Positions 11,615-19,867 of a stretch of 64,000 nt of DNA are shown piece by piece. The number at the start of each line of letters is the position of its first letter. Within the stretch, counting starts at the first letter, position 1. Both the position numbers and the translations under genes were made by a program. Source of the stretch: SHVO01 sp041905525. Its GTDB lineage: Bacteria; Pseudomonadota; Alphaproteobacteria; Rhodospirillales; Rhodospirillaceae. Below the pieces are notes generated by a model, which saw nothing but the letters and a program-made list of their open reading frames with translations, was not told the origin of the DNA and made no database searches. Where the stretch lies: assembly GCA_041905525.1 (NCBI GenBank), contig JAYRKY010000003.1, positions 174,453 through 238,452 on the forward strand, written 5' to 3'.

Positions 11615-12766
11615 TTACTGTAGGGTCCGGACGGGCGTCACCGCGCCTTGATCGACGTTGAAAAGCTGGGCGGATTCACCCACATCCTCGAACAGCGCCG
11701 GGTCGGTGCCCGTCATCCAGGCCTGGGCCGCCAAATCGCGCAAGGCGGCGAACAGCGCGGTGCGCCGGCCGGGGTCGAGATGGGCCGCGATTTCATCGAG
11801 CAAAAGCACCGGCGGGGAGCCCCTTTTCTCCCGCTGCAGGCGCGCGTGCGCGAGCACGATGGAGATCAAGAGCGCCTTTTGCTCGCCGGTTGAACAGAGC
11901 GCGGCGGGCTGTCCGTGCGAAGGATGCGGCTTGCCGTCGACGGCGGGCGCGATCATCGCCACGCCGAGATCGGACCGGTGCGGGCCCGCCCCCGCGCCCA
12001 GGATGCCGCGCCGTTCGTCCCACAGGCTTGCGCGCATCTTGTCCTCGGCGTCGACCGCGGGCATTTCGGCGAGCCAGCTATCCACGGCGCCGACGAGCTT
12101 GAGGCTGGCGGCCGGAAACGGCCCCGCCGCCGCGGCAAGGGCGCGCGACAGGCGAGCGACCAGATCGGCCCGCGCGGCCGCCAGGGCGACGCCGTGGCGG
12201 GCCATGGTGTCCTCCAGCGCGGCGAACCAGGCGGCGTCGGCCACCTCCTCGCGCAGCAGCTTCGCGCGCTGGCGGTGGGCGTGGTCGTAGGCGGCGATGC
12301 GGCCGGCCTGGTCGGCGTCGAAGGCGGTGACAAGCCGGTCGAGGAATTTGCGACGCGATGCGGGGCCGTCGAGAAACAACCGGTCCATCGCGGGCGTCAG
12401 CCACACCACGCCGATCTGACGGGCGATCGCGGCGCCGCCCTTGGCGGGGTGGCCGTTGATCTGCACGGCGCGGCGCTCGGGCGCGCCCATCGTCAGGCCG
12501 GTTCCGACCTCGGTGAGCCCGTCGGGCCCGGCGATCGCGGCATTGACGCCCCAGCCGCTCGCCTGACCCTGACGGCCGACCTGGGACAGCTTCGCCCCGC
12601 GCAGGCCGCGGCCGGGCGCGAGGAAGGAAATGGCTTCAAGAAGGTTGGTCTTGCCCGCGCCGTTGGCGCCGGTGAGCACCACGGATCCGGCGCCCACGTC
12701 CAGGCGCAGGCGGGCGTAATTGCGAAAGTCGGTAAGCGTCAGCCGCTGGATATGGACCTGGTTCAT
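11615..12766 (-). CDS. recF: DNA replication and repair protein RecF
   Basis: 383 residues from the ATG at 12766 (MNQVHIQRLTLTDFRNY); the longer open frame upstream overlaps the dnaN end and is not protein-like. RecF is an SMC-like ATPase loading RecA at gapped DNA with RecO/RecR. Walker A GANGAGKTNLLEAI is near residue 35, the signature segment is STGEQKALLISIVLAHA, and Walker B is VLLLDEIAAHLD. It lies 65 bp after dnaN on the same strand, the common bacterial order. Confidence 0.96.
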   Translation of the reverse strand: MNQVHIQRLTLTDFRNYARLRLDVGAGSVVLTGANGAGKTNLLEAISFLAPGRGLRGAKLSQVGRQGQASGWGVNAAIAGPDGLTEVGTGLTMGAPERRAVQINGHPAKGGAAIARQIGVVWLTPAMDRLFLDGPASRRKFLDRLVTAFDADQAGRIAAYDHAHRQRAKLLREEVADAAWFAALEDTMARHGVALAAARADLVARLSRALAAAAGPFPAASLKLVGAVDSWLAEMPAVDAEDKMRASLWDERRGILGAGAGPHRSDLGVAMIAPAVDGKPHPSHGQPAALCSTGEQKALLISIVLAHARLQREKRGSPPVLLLDEIAAHLDPGRRTALFAALRDLAAQAWMTGTDPALFEDVGESAQLFNVDQGAVTPVRTLQ

Positions 12767-12831
12767 GGCTCCCGGCGCTGCGTCCTGGGCGGGCGGGAGA
12801 AACGCGGCGCGCGGCGTGTGAGGAACGGTCC

Positions 12832-13950
12832 TCACACCCGCATCGGCATGAGAACGTACATCGCCGACCCGTCGGCCACATCGCGGATCAGCGTCGGCGA
12901 AGCGGCATCGGCCATGGTGAAGCGCGCGGCGTCGCCTTCGATCTGCCCGAGGATTTCGAGCAGATAGCGCGAGTTGAATCCGATCTCAAGATGACCGGCG
13001 GCGTAGGTGGCTTCGACTTCCTCGACCGCGTTGCCCGCTTCGGGGCTGGAGGCGGACAGGGTGATGAGCCCCTTCTCGCACTGCATTTTGATCGAGCGGG
13101 ATTTTTCCGAGCTGATCGCCGAGACGCGGTCGACGGCGTCGAACAGCGGCTTGCGCTCGGCTTCGAGCACCTTGTCGTTGCCGGTGGGGATCACGCGCTC
13201 GTAATCGGGGAAGGTCCCGTCGATGAGCTTCGAGGTCAACGACACATTGTCGAAGGCGAAACGGATCTTGGAATCGGAGAGGGAAATCGTGATCTCGCTT
13301 TCCGTCTCGTCGATCAGCTTGCGCACTTCGATGACGGCCTTGCGCGGCACGATGATGCCCGGCATGCCGGCGGCGCCCTGCGGTAGCGGCAGCTCGACGC
13401 GCGCGAGGCGGTGGCCGTCGGTGGCCACGGCGCGCAGCACGGCGACGCCGTCGCTTTTGGCGGCGTGCAGGTAGATCCCGTTCAGGTAGTAGCGCGTTTC
13501 TTCCGTCGAGATGGCAAAGCGCGTGCGGTCGACGAGGCTGCGCAGGTCGGCGGCGGCGAGGCTGAAGGTGTGGCTGAAATCACCGCCGGTAAGCGCGGGA
13601 AAATCCTCGACCGGCAGGCAGGCGAGGTTGAAGCGCGAGCGGCCCGCGGACAGGGCGATCTGGCCGCCGTCGCCGGTGGTCGCGATTTCGATCTGCGCGC
13701 CCTCGGGCAGCTTACGGACGATGTCGTACAGCGTGTGCGCGGGCGCGGTGGTGGCGCCGGGCTTGCCCACTTCGGCGGCCGTGGCTTCCACGATCTCGAT
13801 GTCCATGTCGGTGGCGTTCAGGGCCAGCTGCCCCTTGCCGGCGTCGATCCGGACATTCGAGAGAATGGGGATGGTGTTGCGCCGCTCGACAACGCTTTGG
13901 ACGTGACCCAGCGACTTCAAGAGAGCCGCACGCTCGATGATGAGTTTCAT
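12832..13950 (-). CDS. dnaN: DNA polymerase III beta subunit (sliding clamp)
   Basis: 372 residues from the ATG at 13950 (MKLIIERAALLKSLGHVQSVVERRNTIPILSN), the normal clamp N-terminus; an upstream extension in frame is discarded. Three clamp domains of similar size can be followed, with ATDMDIEI, EFPAL-type VEDFPALTGG, ATDGHRLA and a C-terminal MPMRV that forms the end of the partner-binding pocket. The clamp tethers polymerase III and other partners to DNA. It is 181 bp downstream of dnaA, so it may have its own promoter as well as read-through. Confidence 0.98.
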   Translation of the reverse strand: MKLIIERAALLKSLGHVQSVVERRNTIPILSNVRIDAGKGQLALNATDMDIEIVEATAAEVGKPGATTAPAHTLYDIVRKLPEGAQIEIATTGDGGQIALSAGRSRFNLACLPVEDFPALTGGDFSHTFSLAAADLRSLVDRTRFAISTEETRYYLNGIYLHAAKSDGVAVLRAVATDGHRLARVELPLPQGAAGMPGIIVPRKAVIEVRKLIDETESEITISLSDSKIRFAFDNVSLTSKLIDGTFPDYERVIPTGNDKVLEAERKPLFDAVDRVSAISSEKSRSIKMQCEKGLITLSASSPEAGNAVEEVEATYAAGHLEIGFNSRYLLEILGQIEGDAARFTMADAASPTLIRDVADGSAMYVLMPMRV

Positions 13951-14131
13951 GGTGTAAGATCGTTCTGATTGGCGCGTGAAAGACGAAGAGGGACGACTCA
14001 CCCTGTCCCCAAGGGGTCGCTATCGCACCATATTACACATACAAAGTACAGCGCCGCTAAGACCTTTTCGCGGCCTTCGCAGACGCCCCGCGCGGGCTGT
14101 TAATTTTTCCGCCGCAGCGGCGCGGCAGCGC

Positions 14132-15568
14132 CTAGCTTTCCAGCATCCGGGTGAGGAGTTCGACGTCCTCGGCGAACGCCGTATCGGCCTTCACCAGTTC
14201 CTCGATCTTGCGCACGGCGTGGATCACGGTGGTGTGGTCGCGGCCGCCGAAGGCGCGCCCGATTTCCGGGAGCGAACGGGACGTCAACTGCTTGGACAGA
14301 TACATCGCCACCTGCCGGGGACGGGCCACCGCGCGTGAGCGGCGGGCCGAACTCATGTCGGAGACGCGGATCTTGAAGTGTTCCGCCACGCGCTTCTGGA
14401 TTTCCTCCATCGTGAGACGGCGGTCATGGGCGCGCAGCAGGTCCTGGAGCAATTCCTGGGTGGTTTCGAGGGACAGCGAACCGCCGACCAGCTGGGCATG
14501 CGCCACCAGGCGGGTCAGGGCGCCTTCCAGCTCGCGCACATTGGACGTGATCTTGTGCGCCAGGAATTCCTTCACCTTTTGCGGCACGGCGACGCCGAGC
14601 TGTTCGGCCTTCGCATCGAGGATGCCGAGGCGCAGCTCGAAGGTGGTCGGGTGCAGATCGGCGACGAGGCCGGAGGCGAGACGCGAGCGCAAACGATCGC
14701 CGATCTCTTCCAGGCTCGACGGCGACTTGTCCGCCGACAGCACGATCTGGCGGCCCTGGTCCACGAGCGCATTGAAGGTGTGGAAGAACTCTTCCTGGGT
14801 CGCGTCCTTGCCGGCGATGAACTGGACGTCGTCGATCATCAGCACGTCGACGGACCGGAACTGTTCCTTGAAGGAAACGGTGTCCTGGTTCCGGAGCGCG
14901 CGGACGAAGGAGTACATGAACTTCTCGGCCGAAAGATAGATCACGCGGCGATGCGGCGTGCGCTGGCGGATTTCCCAGGCGATGGCGTGCATCAGGTGGG
15001 TCTTGCCGAGACCGACGCCGCCATACAGGAACAACGGGTTGAAGCTGACCTGATCCGACTCCGCCACGCGCTTGGCCGCGGCGTAGGCGAATTCGTTCGG
15101 TTTGCCGACGACGAAGTTCTCGAAATTATAGCGCGCGTCGAGCGGCGCCGAGAGATCGGGCCCGAGGGCGCCGTTCTGGGGCGCCGACTCGACCATCGGG
15201 CGCGCCGGAACGCGCGAGAGTCCGGCCGGGCGCGCGGCGGGCGCCGCCACCGGCGGCGCGTTCGTCATTTTCGGCGCTTCGGCCCGCGGCGTTTCCGGTT
15301 TGCCGGCATCGACCTTCAAGGTGACCTTGCGCACGGACGGATTCTCGCCGTTCCACAGCGCGCGAATCCGCTCGGCATAATGGGTGGTGATCCAGTCGCG
15401 CATGAAACGCGTGGGGACGGACAGTTCGACTTCGCCGTCGCGCAGACTGGTGGCGACGATCGGAGTCACCCAGCTCTTGTAGGCGGAGTCGCCGAATTCC
15501 TGCTTGAGACGCGTTTTGACACGATCCCATTCAGCCTGGTCGATGGCTGCTTCATTCCCACGTTTCAC
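14132..15568 (-). CDS. dnaA: Chromosomal replication initiator protein DnaA
   Basis: 478 residues, GTG start at 15568. DnaA binds 9-mer boxes and opens oriC. Domain I is at residues 1-90, a Pro/Ala-rich domain II linker follows, then the AAA+ core with NFVVGKPNEFAYAAA, Walker A YGGVGLGKTHLMHAI and Walker B VLMIDDVQFIAGK. Domain IV ends the protein with the signature GRAFGGRDHTTVIHAVRKIEEL that reads the DnaA box. A long noncoding AT-richer leader lies upstream. First gene of the dnaA-dnaN-recF-gyrB series. Confidence 0.98.
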   Translation of the reverse strand: MKRGNEAAIDQAEWDRVKTRLKQEFGDSAYKSWVTPIVATSLRDGEVELSVPTRFMRDWITTHYAERIRALWNGENPSVRKVTLKVDAGKPETPRAEAPKMTNAPPVAAPAARPAGLSRVPARPMVESAPQNGALGPDLSAPLDARYNFENFVVGKPNEFAYAAAKRVAESDQVSFNPLFLYGGVGLGKTHLMHAIAWEIRQRTPHRRVIYLSAEKFMYSFVRALRNQDTVSFKEQFRSVDVLMIDDVQFIAGKDATQEEFFHTFNALVDQGRQIVLSADKSPSSLEEIGDRLRSRLASGLVADLHPTTFELRLGILDAKAEQLGVAVPQKVKEFLAHKITSNVRELEGALTRLVAHAQLVGGSLSLETTQELLQDLLRAHDRRLTMEEIQKRVAEHFKIRVSDMSSARRSRAVARPRQVAMYLSKQLTSRSLPEIGRAFGGRDHTTVIHAVRKIEELVKADTAFAEDVELLTRMLES

Positions 15569-16110
15569 GCGACGTGATCCCCTCGATACTTAAATGGCGG
15601 ACATCCGATTATCGAACGACGGGATTTTGAAACCCGCTCCGCCGCCCGATGAATTTTCCGCCGTAACCCGCACCCCGAAACCCGACAGTCTTAAAACGCA
15701 TCGCGATATGTACGGTTGCCATATCTTGACCGTTTTCCCCCGCATCCTTCCCGCGCGCCCATGTTGTTTTGTGCAATTCCAAAACAGCATTGATCTTCGA
15801 GAGCCGAACAAATTCGAGAACAGCTCTGTCTGAAACGCGCTTAGTGTTCCTGATGGTTTTTTTGAAGACATCGCGGTTTGTTCGTGGACGCTTGAACACC
15901 CGTGCGACGTCTGTTGGCGTCACTGTAATTGCCCGAACGCACGAGACAAGCGCAAAGATGCGCTTGACAGAAAATGCTCAAAACCGCGCGCGATTTCACG
16001 ACAAAAAATGTATCCGTCACGCAACATCATTGATTCACAACAGCTTCGAAGTCGCGCGCGGGTTTTTAGCGCGCGCGTGACTCGGCAGACTCGGATTTTT
16101 CGGAAGGCAC
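15569..16110. other. Long noncoding dnaA-rpsT interval, candidate oriC / dnaA control region
   Basis: About 540 bp without a convincing gene between dnaA (start 15568) and the rpsT terminator; short open frames here lack coding character. The composition is visibly richer in A/T runs than flanking genes. One near-match DnaA box (TGATTCACA, 16031-16039, one mismatch) and a cluster of GANTC sites occur at its right end. It must hold the dnaA promoter. Gene orientation diverges just to its right, which is consistent with an origin near here, but few clear DnaA boxes are present, so the oriC call is tentative. Confidence 0.4.
16032..16092. promoter_or_regulatory. Cluster of three GANTC (CcrM-type) methylation motifs
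   Basis: GATTC at 16032-16036, GACTC at 16079-16083 and GACTC at 16088-16092 fall within 61 bp between rpsT and dnaA. In Caulobacter the methylation state of GANTC sites in the dnaA promoter times dnaA transcription. The motif is seen; the regulatory role is inferred. Confidence 0.4.
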
Positions 16111-16143
16111 AAAAGAAATATGCGCGCCCCTAAGGAGCGCGCA
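16111..16143 (-). terminator. Rho-independent terminator of rpsT
   Basis: Read on the minus strand: stem TGCGCGCTCC, loop TTA, stem GGGGCGCGCA (one G-T type mismatch), then TATTTCTTTT. It begins 28 bp after the rpsT stop codon, in the right orientation and distance. Confidence 0.75.
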
Positions 16144-16170
16144 TGATTTTCTGTGACGCTTAGATTTTTT

Positions 16171-16437
16171 TTAAGCGGCGAGCTTCTTGATGCGCGCGGA
16201 CAGGCGCGACAGTTTGCGCGACGCCGTCTTCTTGTGGATCACGCCCTTGTTGGCGCCGCGGGTCAGTTCCGGCATCACCTTCTTGAGAGCGGCGAGCGCT
16301 TCGGTCTTGTTGCCGGCGGCGATCGCTTCTTCGACCGCTTTGACGAACGTGCGGATGCGCGACAGGCGCGCGTGATTGATCGTCGCGGCGCGGGCGTTAC
16401 GGCGGATGCGGACTTTTGCGGACTTGTGCTGGGCCAT
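16171..16437 (-). CDS. rpsT: 30S ribosomal protein S20
   Basis: 88 residues, very basic and helical, starting MAQHKSAKVRIRRNARAATINHARLSRIRTFVKAVE and ending in KKTASRKLSRLSARIKKLAA; this is the standard S20 length and pattern. S20 binds 16S rRNA early in 30S assembly. It is monocistronic with a strong terminator behind it, and its upstream region carries a GAGTC motif (16439-16443) and a perfect DnaA box. Neighbouring dnaA on one side and mutM on the other is a frequent alphaproteobacterial arrangement. Confidence 0.98.
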   Translation of the reverse strand: MAQHKSAKVRIRRNARAATINHARLSRIRTFVKAVEEAIAAGNKTEALAALKKVMPELTRGANKGVIHKKTASRKLSRLSARIKKLAA

Positions 16438-16459
16438 CGAGTCTTACTCTGAATGCGTC

Positions 16460-16468
16460 TGTGGATAA
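16460..16468. promoter_or_regulatory. Perfect DnaA box upstream of rpsT
   Basis: TGTGGATAA, the exact reverse complement of the strong box TTATCCACA, lies 23 bp upstream of the rpsT start in the 132-bp rpsT-mutM gap. It may belong to oriC or to DnaA control of rpsT. Confidence 0.55.
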
Positions 16469-16553
16469 TTTGGAACGCGGGCTTATAGGGGATGGCATCT
16501 TCGCCGTCAACGACGACAGGGCCGGGAACGGGAGAATTAAAGATATTCGCCCT

Positions 16554-16568
16554 TTAAACCGGCTTTAA
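16554..16568. promoter_or_regulatory. CtrA-type site TTAA-N7-TTAA
   Basis: TTAA-ACCGGCT-TTAA is an exact full CtrA consensus. It abuts the mutM stop codon (16570) and lies 86 bp from the perfect DnaA box. CtrA sites mark origins and cell-cycle promoters in Caulobacter-like bacteria. Chance occurrence in this A/T-rich gap is possible. Confidence 0.45.
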
Positions 16569-16569
16569 C

Positions 16570-17451
16570 TCACGTCTGGCAGGCCGGGCAATAAAAGGTC
16601 GACCGGCCGCCTTGTATGATTCGCCGCACCAGCCCCTTTCCCTTGTTGGGTTTGCCCTTACCACCGGTGCCGGACTTCGCCGCCGTCCCGCCCGCCTTGC
16701 CGCAGGAACACGACTCGCCCTCGCGGCCGTAGACCTTCCACGCGTGCTGGAAATAGCCGAGTTCACCCGAGGGCTGCACATGGTCGCGCAAGGACGACCC
16801 GCCCGCGGCGATGGCGTCGTTGAGAACCTTCTTGATGGCCGGGACGAGGCGCGCCGCGCGTTCGCCCGCGACGGTTCCGGCTTTGCGCAGCGGCGAGATC
16901 CCCGCGAGATAAAGACTTTCGCACGCATAGATATTGCCGACGCCGACCACGATACGCTGGTCGAGCAGCGCCGCCTTGATCGATGTCTTGCGGCCCTTCA
17001 GCGCCGCGGACAGAACCTCGGGGGTGAATTCCCCCGTCAGGGGATCGGGGCCGAGATGGCGAAAGAGTTTGTGACGCTCGAGTTCTTCGCGCGGGACGAG
17101 GGTCATGAGGCCGAAGCGGCGCGGATCGTTGAAGCGGATTTCGGCGCCGTCGTCGGTCGTGAAGATCACGTGGTCGTGCTTCGCGGGCGCGCCGGCCTTT
17201 TTCTGCACCACCATGCGCCCGGACATGCCGAGGTGGACAATGAGAACATTGCCGTCATCGAGATCGAGCAGCATGTACTTCGCCCGGCGCCGAATCTTTT
17301 CGACCGTGCGCCCGGTGAGGCGTTCGCCGAACCGCGGCGGGAACGGAATCCGAAGATCCTTGCGGCGCACGTCCACCCGCGCGAGGCGATGGCCTTCGAG
17401 AACACCCTTGAGGCCTCTGCACACCGTTTCGACTTCAGGCAGCTCCGGCAT
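16570..17451 (-). CDS. mutM: Formamidopyrimidine-DNA glycosylase with atypical zinc finger
   Basis: 293 residues. Base-excision enzyme removing 8-oxoguanine and formamidopyrimidines. The N-terminus PELPEVETVCRGL supplies catalytic Pro2 and Glu3; the helix-two-turn-helix VGNIYACESLYLAGISPLRKAG is intact, and the zinc finger ends in GGRSTFYCPACQ. The finger is unusual: the first pair is Cys-X-Cys (248, 250) instead of CxxC, and a Gly/Lys-rich insert makes the loop 37 residues to Cys288, against about 16 in E. coli. It is divergent from ubiE. Confidence 0.95.
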   Translation of the reverse strand: MPELPEVETVCRGLKGVLEGHRLARVDVRRKDLRIPFPPRFGERLTGRTVEKIRRRAKYMLLDLDDGNVLIVHLGMSGRMVVQKKAGAPAKHDHVIFTTDDGAEIRFNDPRRFGLMTLVPREELERHKLFRHLGPDPLTGEFTPEVLSAALKGRKTSIKAALLDQRIVVGVGNIYACESLYLAGISPLRKAGTVAGERAARLVPAIKKVLNDAIAAGGSSLRDHVQPSGELGYFQHAWKVYGREGESCSCGKAGGTAAKSGTGGKGKPNKGKGLVRRIIQGGRSTFYCPACQT

Positions 17452-17506
17452 CCGTTTTCCTTTGGTGCTTCAAGGCCGTGAGTGGCCTTTATAGCAGCAT
17501 TCCTCT

Positions 17507-18280
17507 ATGGTCCGGCTTATGAACGATTCCCCCGGCGGCGGCACCACACACTTTGGCTACCAGACGGTTCCCGAGGACGAAAAGGTCCATCTGGTCCGGG
17601 GCGTCTTCGATTCCGTGGCCTCCAAATACGACCTGATGAACGACCTGATGAGCATGGGCGTTCACCGCCTGTGGAAGTCGGCGATGGTCGATTGGCTGGC
17701 GCCGCGCGCGGGCCAGCATTTCGTCGATGTCGGCGGCGGCACGGGCGACATCGCCACGCGCATCCTGTCGCGTGTCGGCGCCGCGGACGCGCCGGTCACG
17801 GTGTGCGACATCAATCACGAGATGATCACCGTCGGCCGCGACCGGTCGCTGGACAGCGGTCGCCTTGCCGGCATCACCTGGGTCTGCGGCGACGCCGAGA
17901 AGCTGCCGTTCCCGGATATGAGCTTCGACGCCTATACCATCGCCTTCTGCCTGCGCAACGTGACGCGGATCGACAACGCCCTGGCCGAAGCGCGCCGCGT
18001 TCTGAAGCCGGGCGGGCGATTCCTGTGCCTGGAGTTCAGCCGGGTCGTGGTGCCTTTGCTCGACAAAATCTACGACGCCTATTCCTTTAGTGTGCTTCCA
18101 GCGCTCGGGAGTCTGGTGGCCGGCGATGCCGGATCCTACCGCTATCTGGCCGAAAGCATCCGCAAGTTCCCGTCGCAGAAGGAACTGTTGTCGCGCATGG
18201 AAACGGCCGGATTGCGCGAGTGCAAAATGCGCAACCTGTCGGGCGGCATCGCCGCCCTGCACTCCGGCTGGCGCGTCTAG
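17507..18280 (+). CDS. ubiE: Ubiquinone/menaquinone methyltransferase UbiE
   Basis: 257 residues; ATG at 17507 with a second ATG at 17519. SAM-dependent C-methylation of the quinone ring (demethylmenaquinone and 2-methoxy-benzoquinol steps). Family signatures: VRGVFDSVASKYDLMNDLMSMGVHRLWK, SAM motif FVDVGGGTGDIA, and the second signature RNVTRIDNALAEARRVLKPGGRFLCLEFS. ubiB begins 2 bp after the stop, so both are one transcript acting in ubiquinone synthesis. Confidence 0.97.
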   Translation: MVRLMNDSPGGGTTHFGYQTVPEDEKVHLVRGVFDSVASKYDLMNDLMSMGVHRLWKSAMVDWLAPRAGQHFVDVGGGTGDIATRILSRVGAADAPVTVCDINHEMITVGRDRSLDSGRLAGITWVCGDAEKLPFPDMSFDAYTIAFCLRNVTRIDNALAEARRVLKPGGRFLCLEFSRVVVPLLDKIYDAYSFSVLPALGSLVAGDAGSYRYLAESIRKFPSQKELLSRMETAGLRECKMRNLSGGIAALHSGWRV

Positions 18281-18282
18281 GC

Positions 18283-19839
18283 ATGCTGCGCGACCTTCGC
18301 AACTTCGCGCGCCTGTGGGCGATCGGCCGCACGCTGGCGCGCCATGACGCCCTGTTCCTGCTCAACATCCATCCGGCGGGCGCCTTCGTTGCGAAAAGCT
18401 GCGGGCTATTGTGGCGGCCGAGCCGCGATGTCAAAGCGCTGCGGCCGGGATTGCGCCTGGCCATGGCGCTGGCCGAATTGGGCCCGACCTTCATCAAGTT
18501 CGGTCAGGCGTTGTCGACGCGCGCCGATCTCTTGGGGGACGAGGTCGCGGCCGATCTTTCGGAATTGCAGGACCGGCTGCCGCCGTTTCCCTTCGCCGAG
18601 GCCCGCGCCGCCATCGAGGCGGATTTTGCCCGTCCCATCGGCGACATCTATCGAAGCTTCGAAGAGGCGCCTGTCGCGGCCGCCTCGATCGCGCAGGTTC
18701 ACTTCGCCGTCACCAGCGACGGCGCGCCCGTTGCGGTGAAGGTCCTGCGTCCCGGGATCAAGATGGCCTTCATCCGGGACATCGACCTCATGTTCTGGAT
18801 GGCGGAGAAGGCCGAGCGCTACGCGCCGAAGCTGCGCCGCCTGAAGCCGCTGGAAGTGGTCGAGACCTTCGCCGAATCGGTGAACCTCGAGATGGATCTG
18901 CGCTTCGAGGCCGCCGCCGCCCAGGAAATGAAGGAGGACTTCGCGGGCAGCGAGATCCTCTACGTGCCGACCATCGACTGGCAGCGCACGTCGGAACGCA
19001 TCCTGACCATGGAGCGAGTCTTCGGCATCCGCGTCGACGACCGCGCCGCAGTGACCGCCGCCGGCGTCGATCCGGTACAAGTGGTGCGCAACGCCGCCGA
19101 GATATTCTTCCGCATGGTGTTCGACCACGGCTTTTTCCATGCCGACATGCATCCGGGGAATCTGTTCGTGACGCCGAAGGGCACCGTGATTGCGATGGAC
19201 TTCGGCATCATGGGACGCGTCGATAGCGAGACTCAGAAAAACCTGGGCGAGATGCTGCTCGGGTTCCTGACGCGCGATTATAAACGCGTGGCCGAGGTCC
19301 ATATCCGCGCCGGGTTCGTGCCGTCGGAGAAGGATGTCGATACCTTCGCCCAGGCGTGCCGCTCCATCGCCGAACCGATCCTGGGCAAGCCGATCGCGGA
19401 AATCTCCATCGCCAAGCTTCTCGGTCAGCTGTTCCGCGTGACCGAGACTTTCAACATGCAAGCGCAGCCGCAATTGCTGATGCTGCAGAAGAGCATGCTT
19501 CTGGCCGAAGGCGTGGGCCGCAACCTCGCGCCCGAAGTGAATATGTGGGAACTGGCCCGTCCCCTGATCGAAGGCTGGATGCGCGCGCGCCTCGGCCCCG
19601 AAGGCCGCACTGTCGATGCCATCGCCGATGCCATCAGCACCCTGCGCGCCCTGCCGCGGGTCGTTGCGCGGATCGAAGCGATCACCGCGGATATGGAGCA
19701 GGGCGGCCTGCGCCTTCATCCCGACACCGCGCGCGCCATCCTGGGCCAAGCGGACGAACGGCGGCGCGAACACCGCTGGCTGTTCTGGGCGCCCTGGATC
19801 ATCGCGGCGATTTTGGGAGCGGCGCTGATTCTGGATTAG
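18283..19839 (+). CDS. ubiB: Ubiquinone biosynthesis kinase-like protein UbiB
   Basis: 518 residues from the ATG at 18283 (MLRDLRNFARLWAIGRTLARHD). UbiB is an atypical ABC1/ADCK kinase-like ATPase at the inner membrane, needed for quinone synthesis and lipid handling. The KxGQ motif (FIKFGQALSTRADLL), the Ala-rich nucleotide loop (AAASIAQVHFA), the catalytic-loop equivalent FFHADMHPGNLFV and AMDFGIMG are all present. A C-terminal hydrophobic helix (WLFWAPWIIAAILGAALIL) anchors it. Directly downstream of ubiE. Confidence 0.96.
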   Translation: MLRDLRNFARLWAIGRTLARHDALFLLNIHPAGAFVAKSCGLLWRPSRDVKALRPGLRLAMALAELGPTFIKFGQALSTRADLLGDEVAADLSELQDRLPPFPFAEARAAIEADFARPIGDIYRSFEEAPVAAASIAQVHFAVTSDGAPVAVKVLRPGIKMAFIRDIDLMFWMAEKAERYAPKLRRLKPLEVVETFAESVNLEMDLRFEAAAAQEMKEDFAGSEILYVPTIDWQRTSERILTMERVFGIRVDDRAAVTAAGVDPVQVVRNAAEIFFRMVFDHGFFHADMHPGNLFVTPKGTVIAMDFGIMGRVDSETQKNLGEMLLGFLTRDYKRVAEVHIRAGFVPSEKDVDTFAQACRSIAEPILGKPIAEISIAKLLGQLFRVTETFNMQAQPQLLMLQKSMLLAEGVGRNLAPEVNMWELARPLIEGWMRARLGPEGRTVDAIADAISTLRALPRVVARIEAITADMEQGGLRLHPDTARAILGQADERRREHRWLFWAPWIIAAILGAALILD

Positions 19840-19867
19840 GCGGAGTTTCAGTGAGGGAGAGCAGGCG

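Noticed and set aside
14090..14131. GC-rich dyad after dnaA as a terminator
   Set aside because: On the minus strand the hairpin is followed by an A-run rather than a T-run, so it does not qualify as a rho-independent terminator.
15594..16080. Several short frames in the dnaA-rpsT gap (79-104 residues)
   Set aside because: They overlap each other on both strands, have unusual amino-acid make-up compared with neighbours and lack homology patterns; the gap is better read as control/origin DNA.
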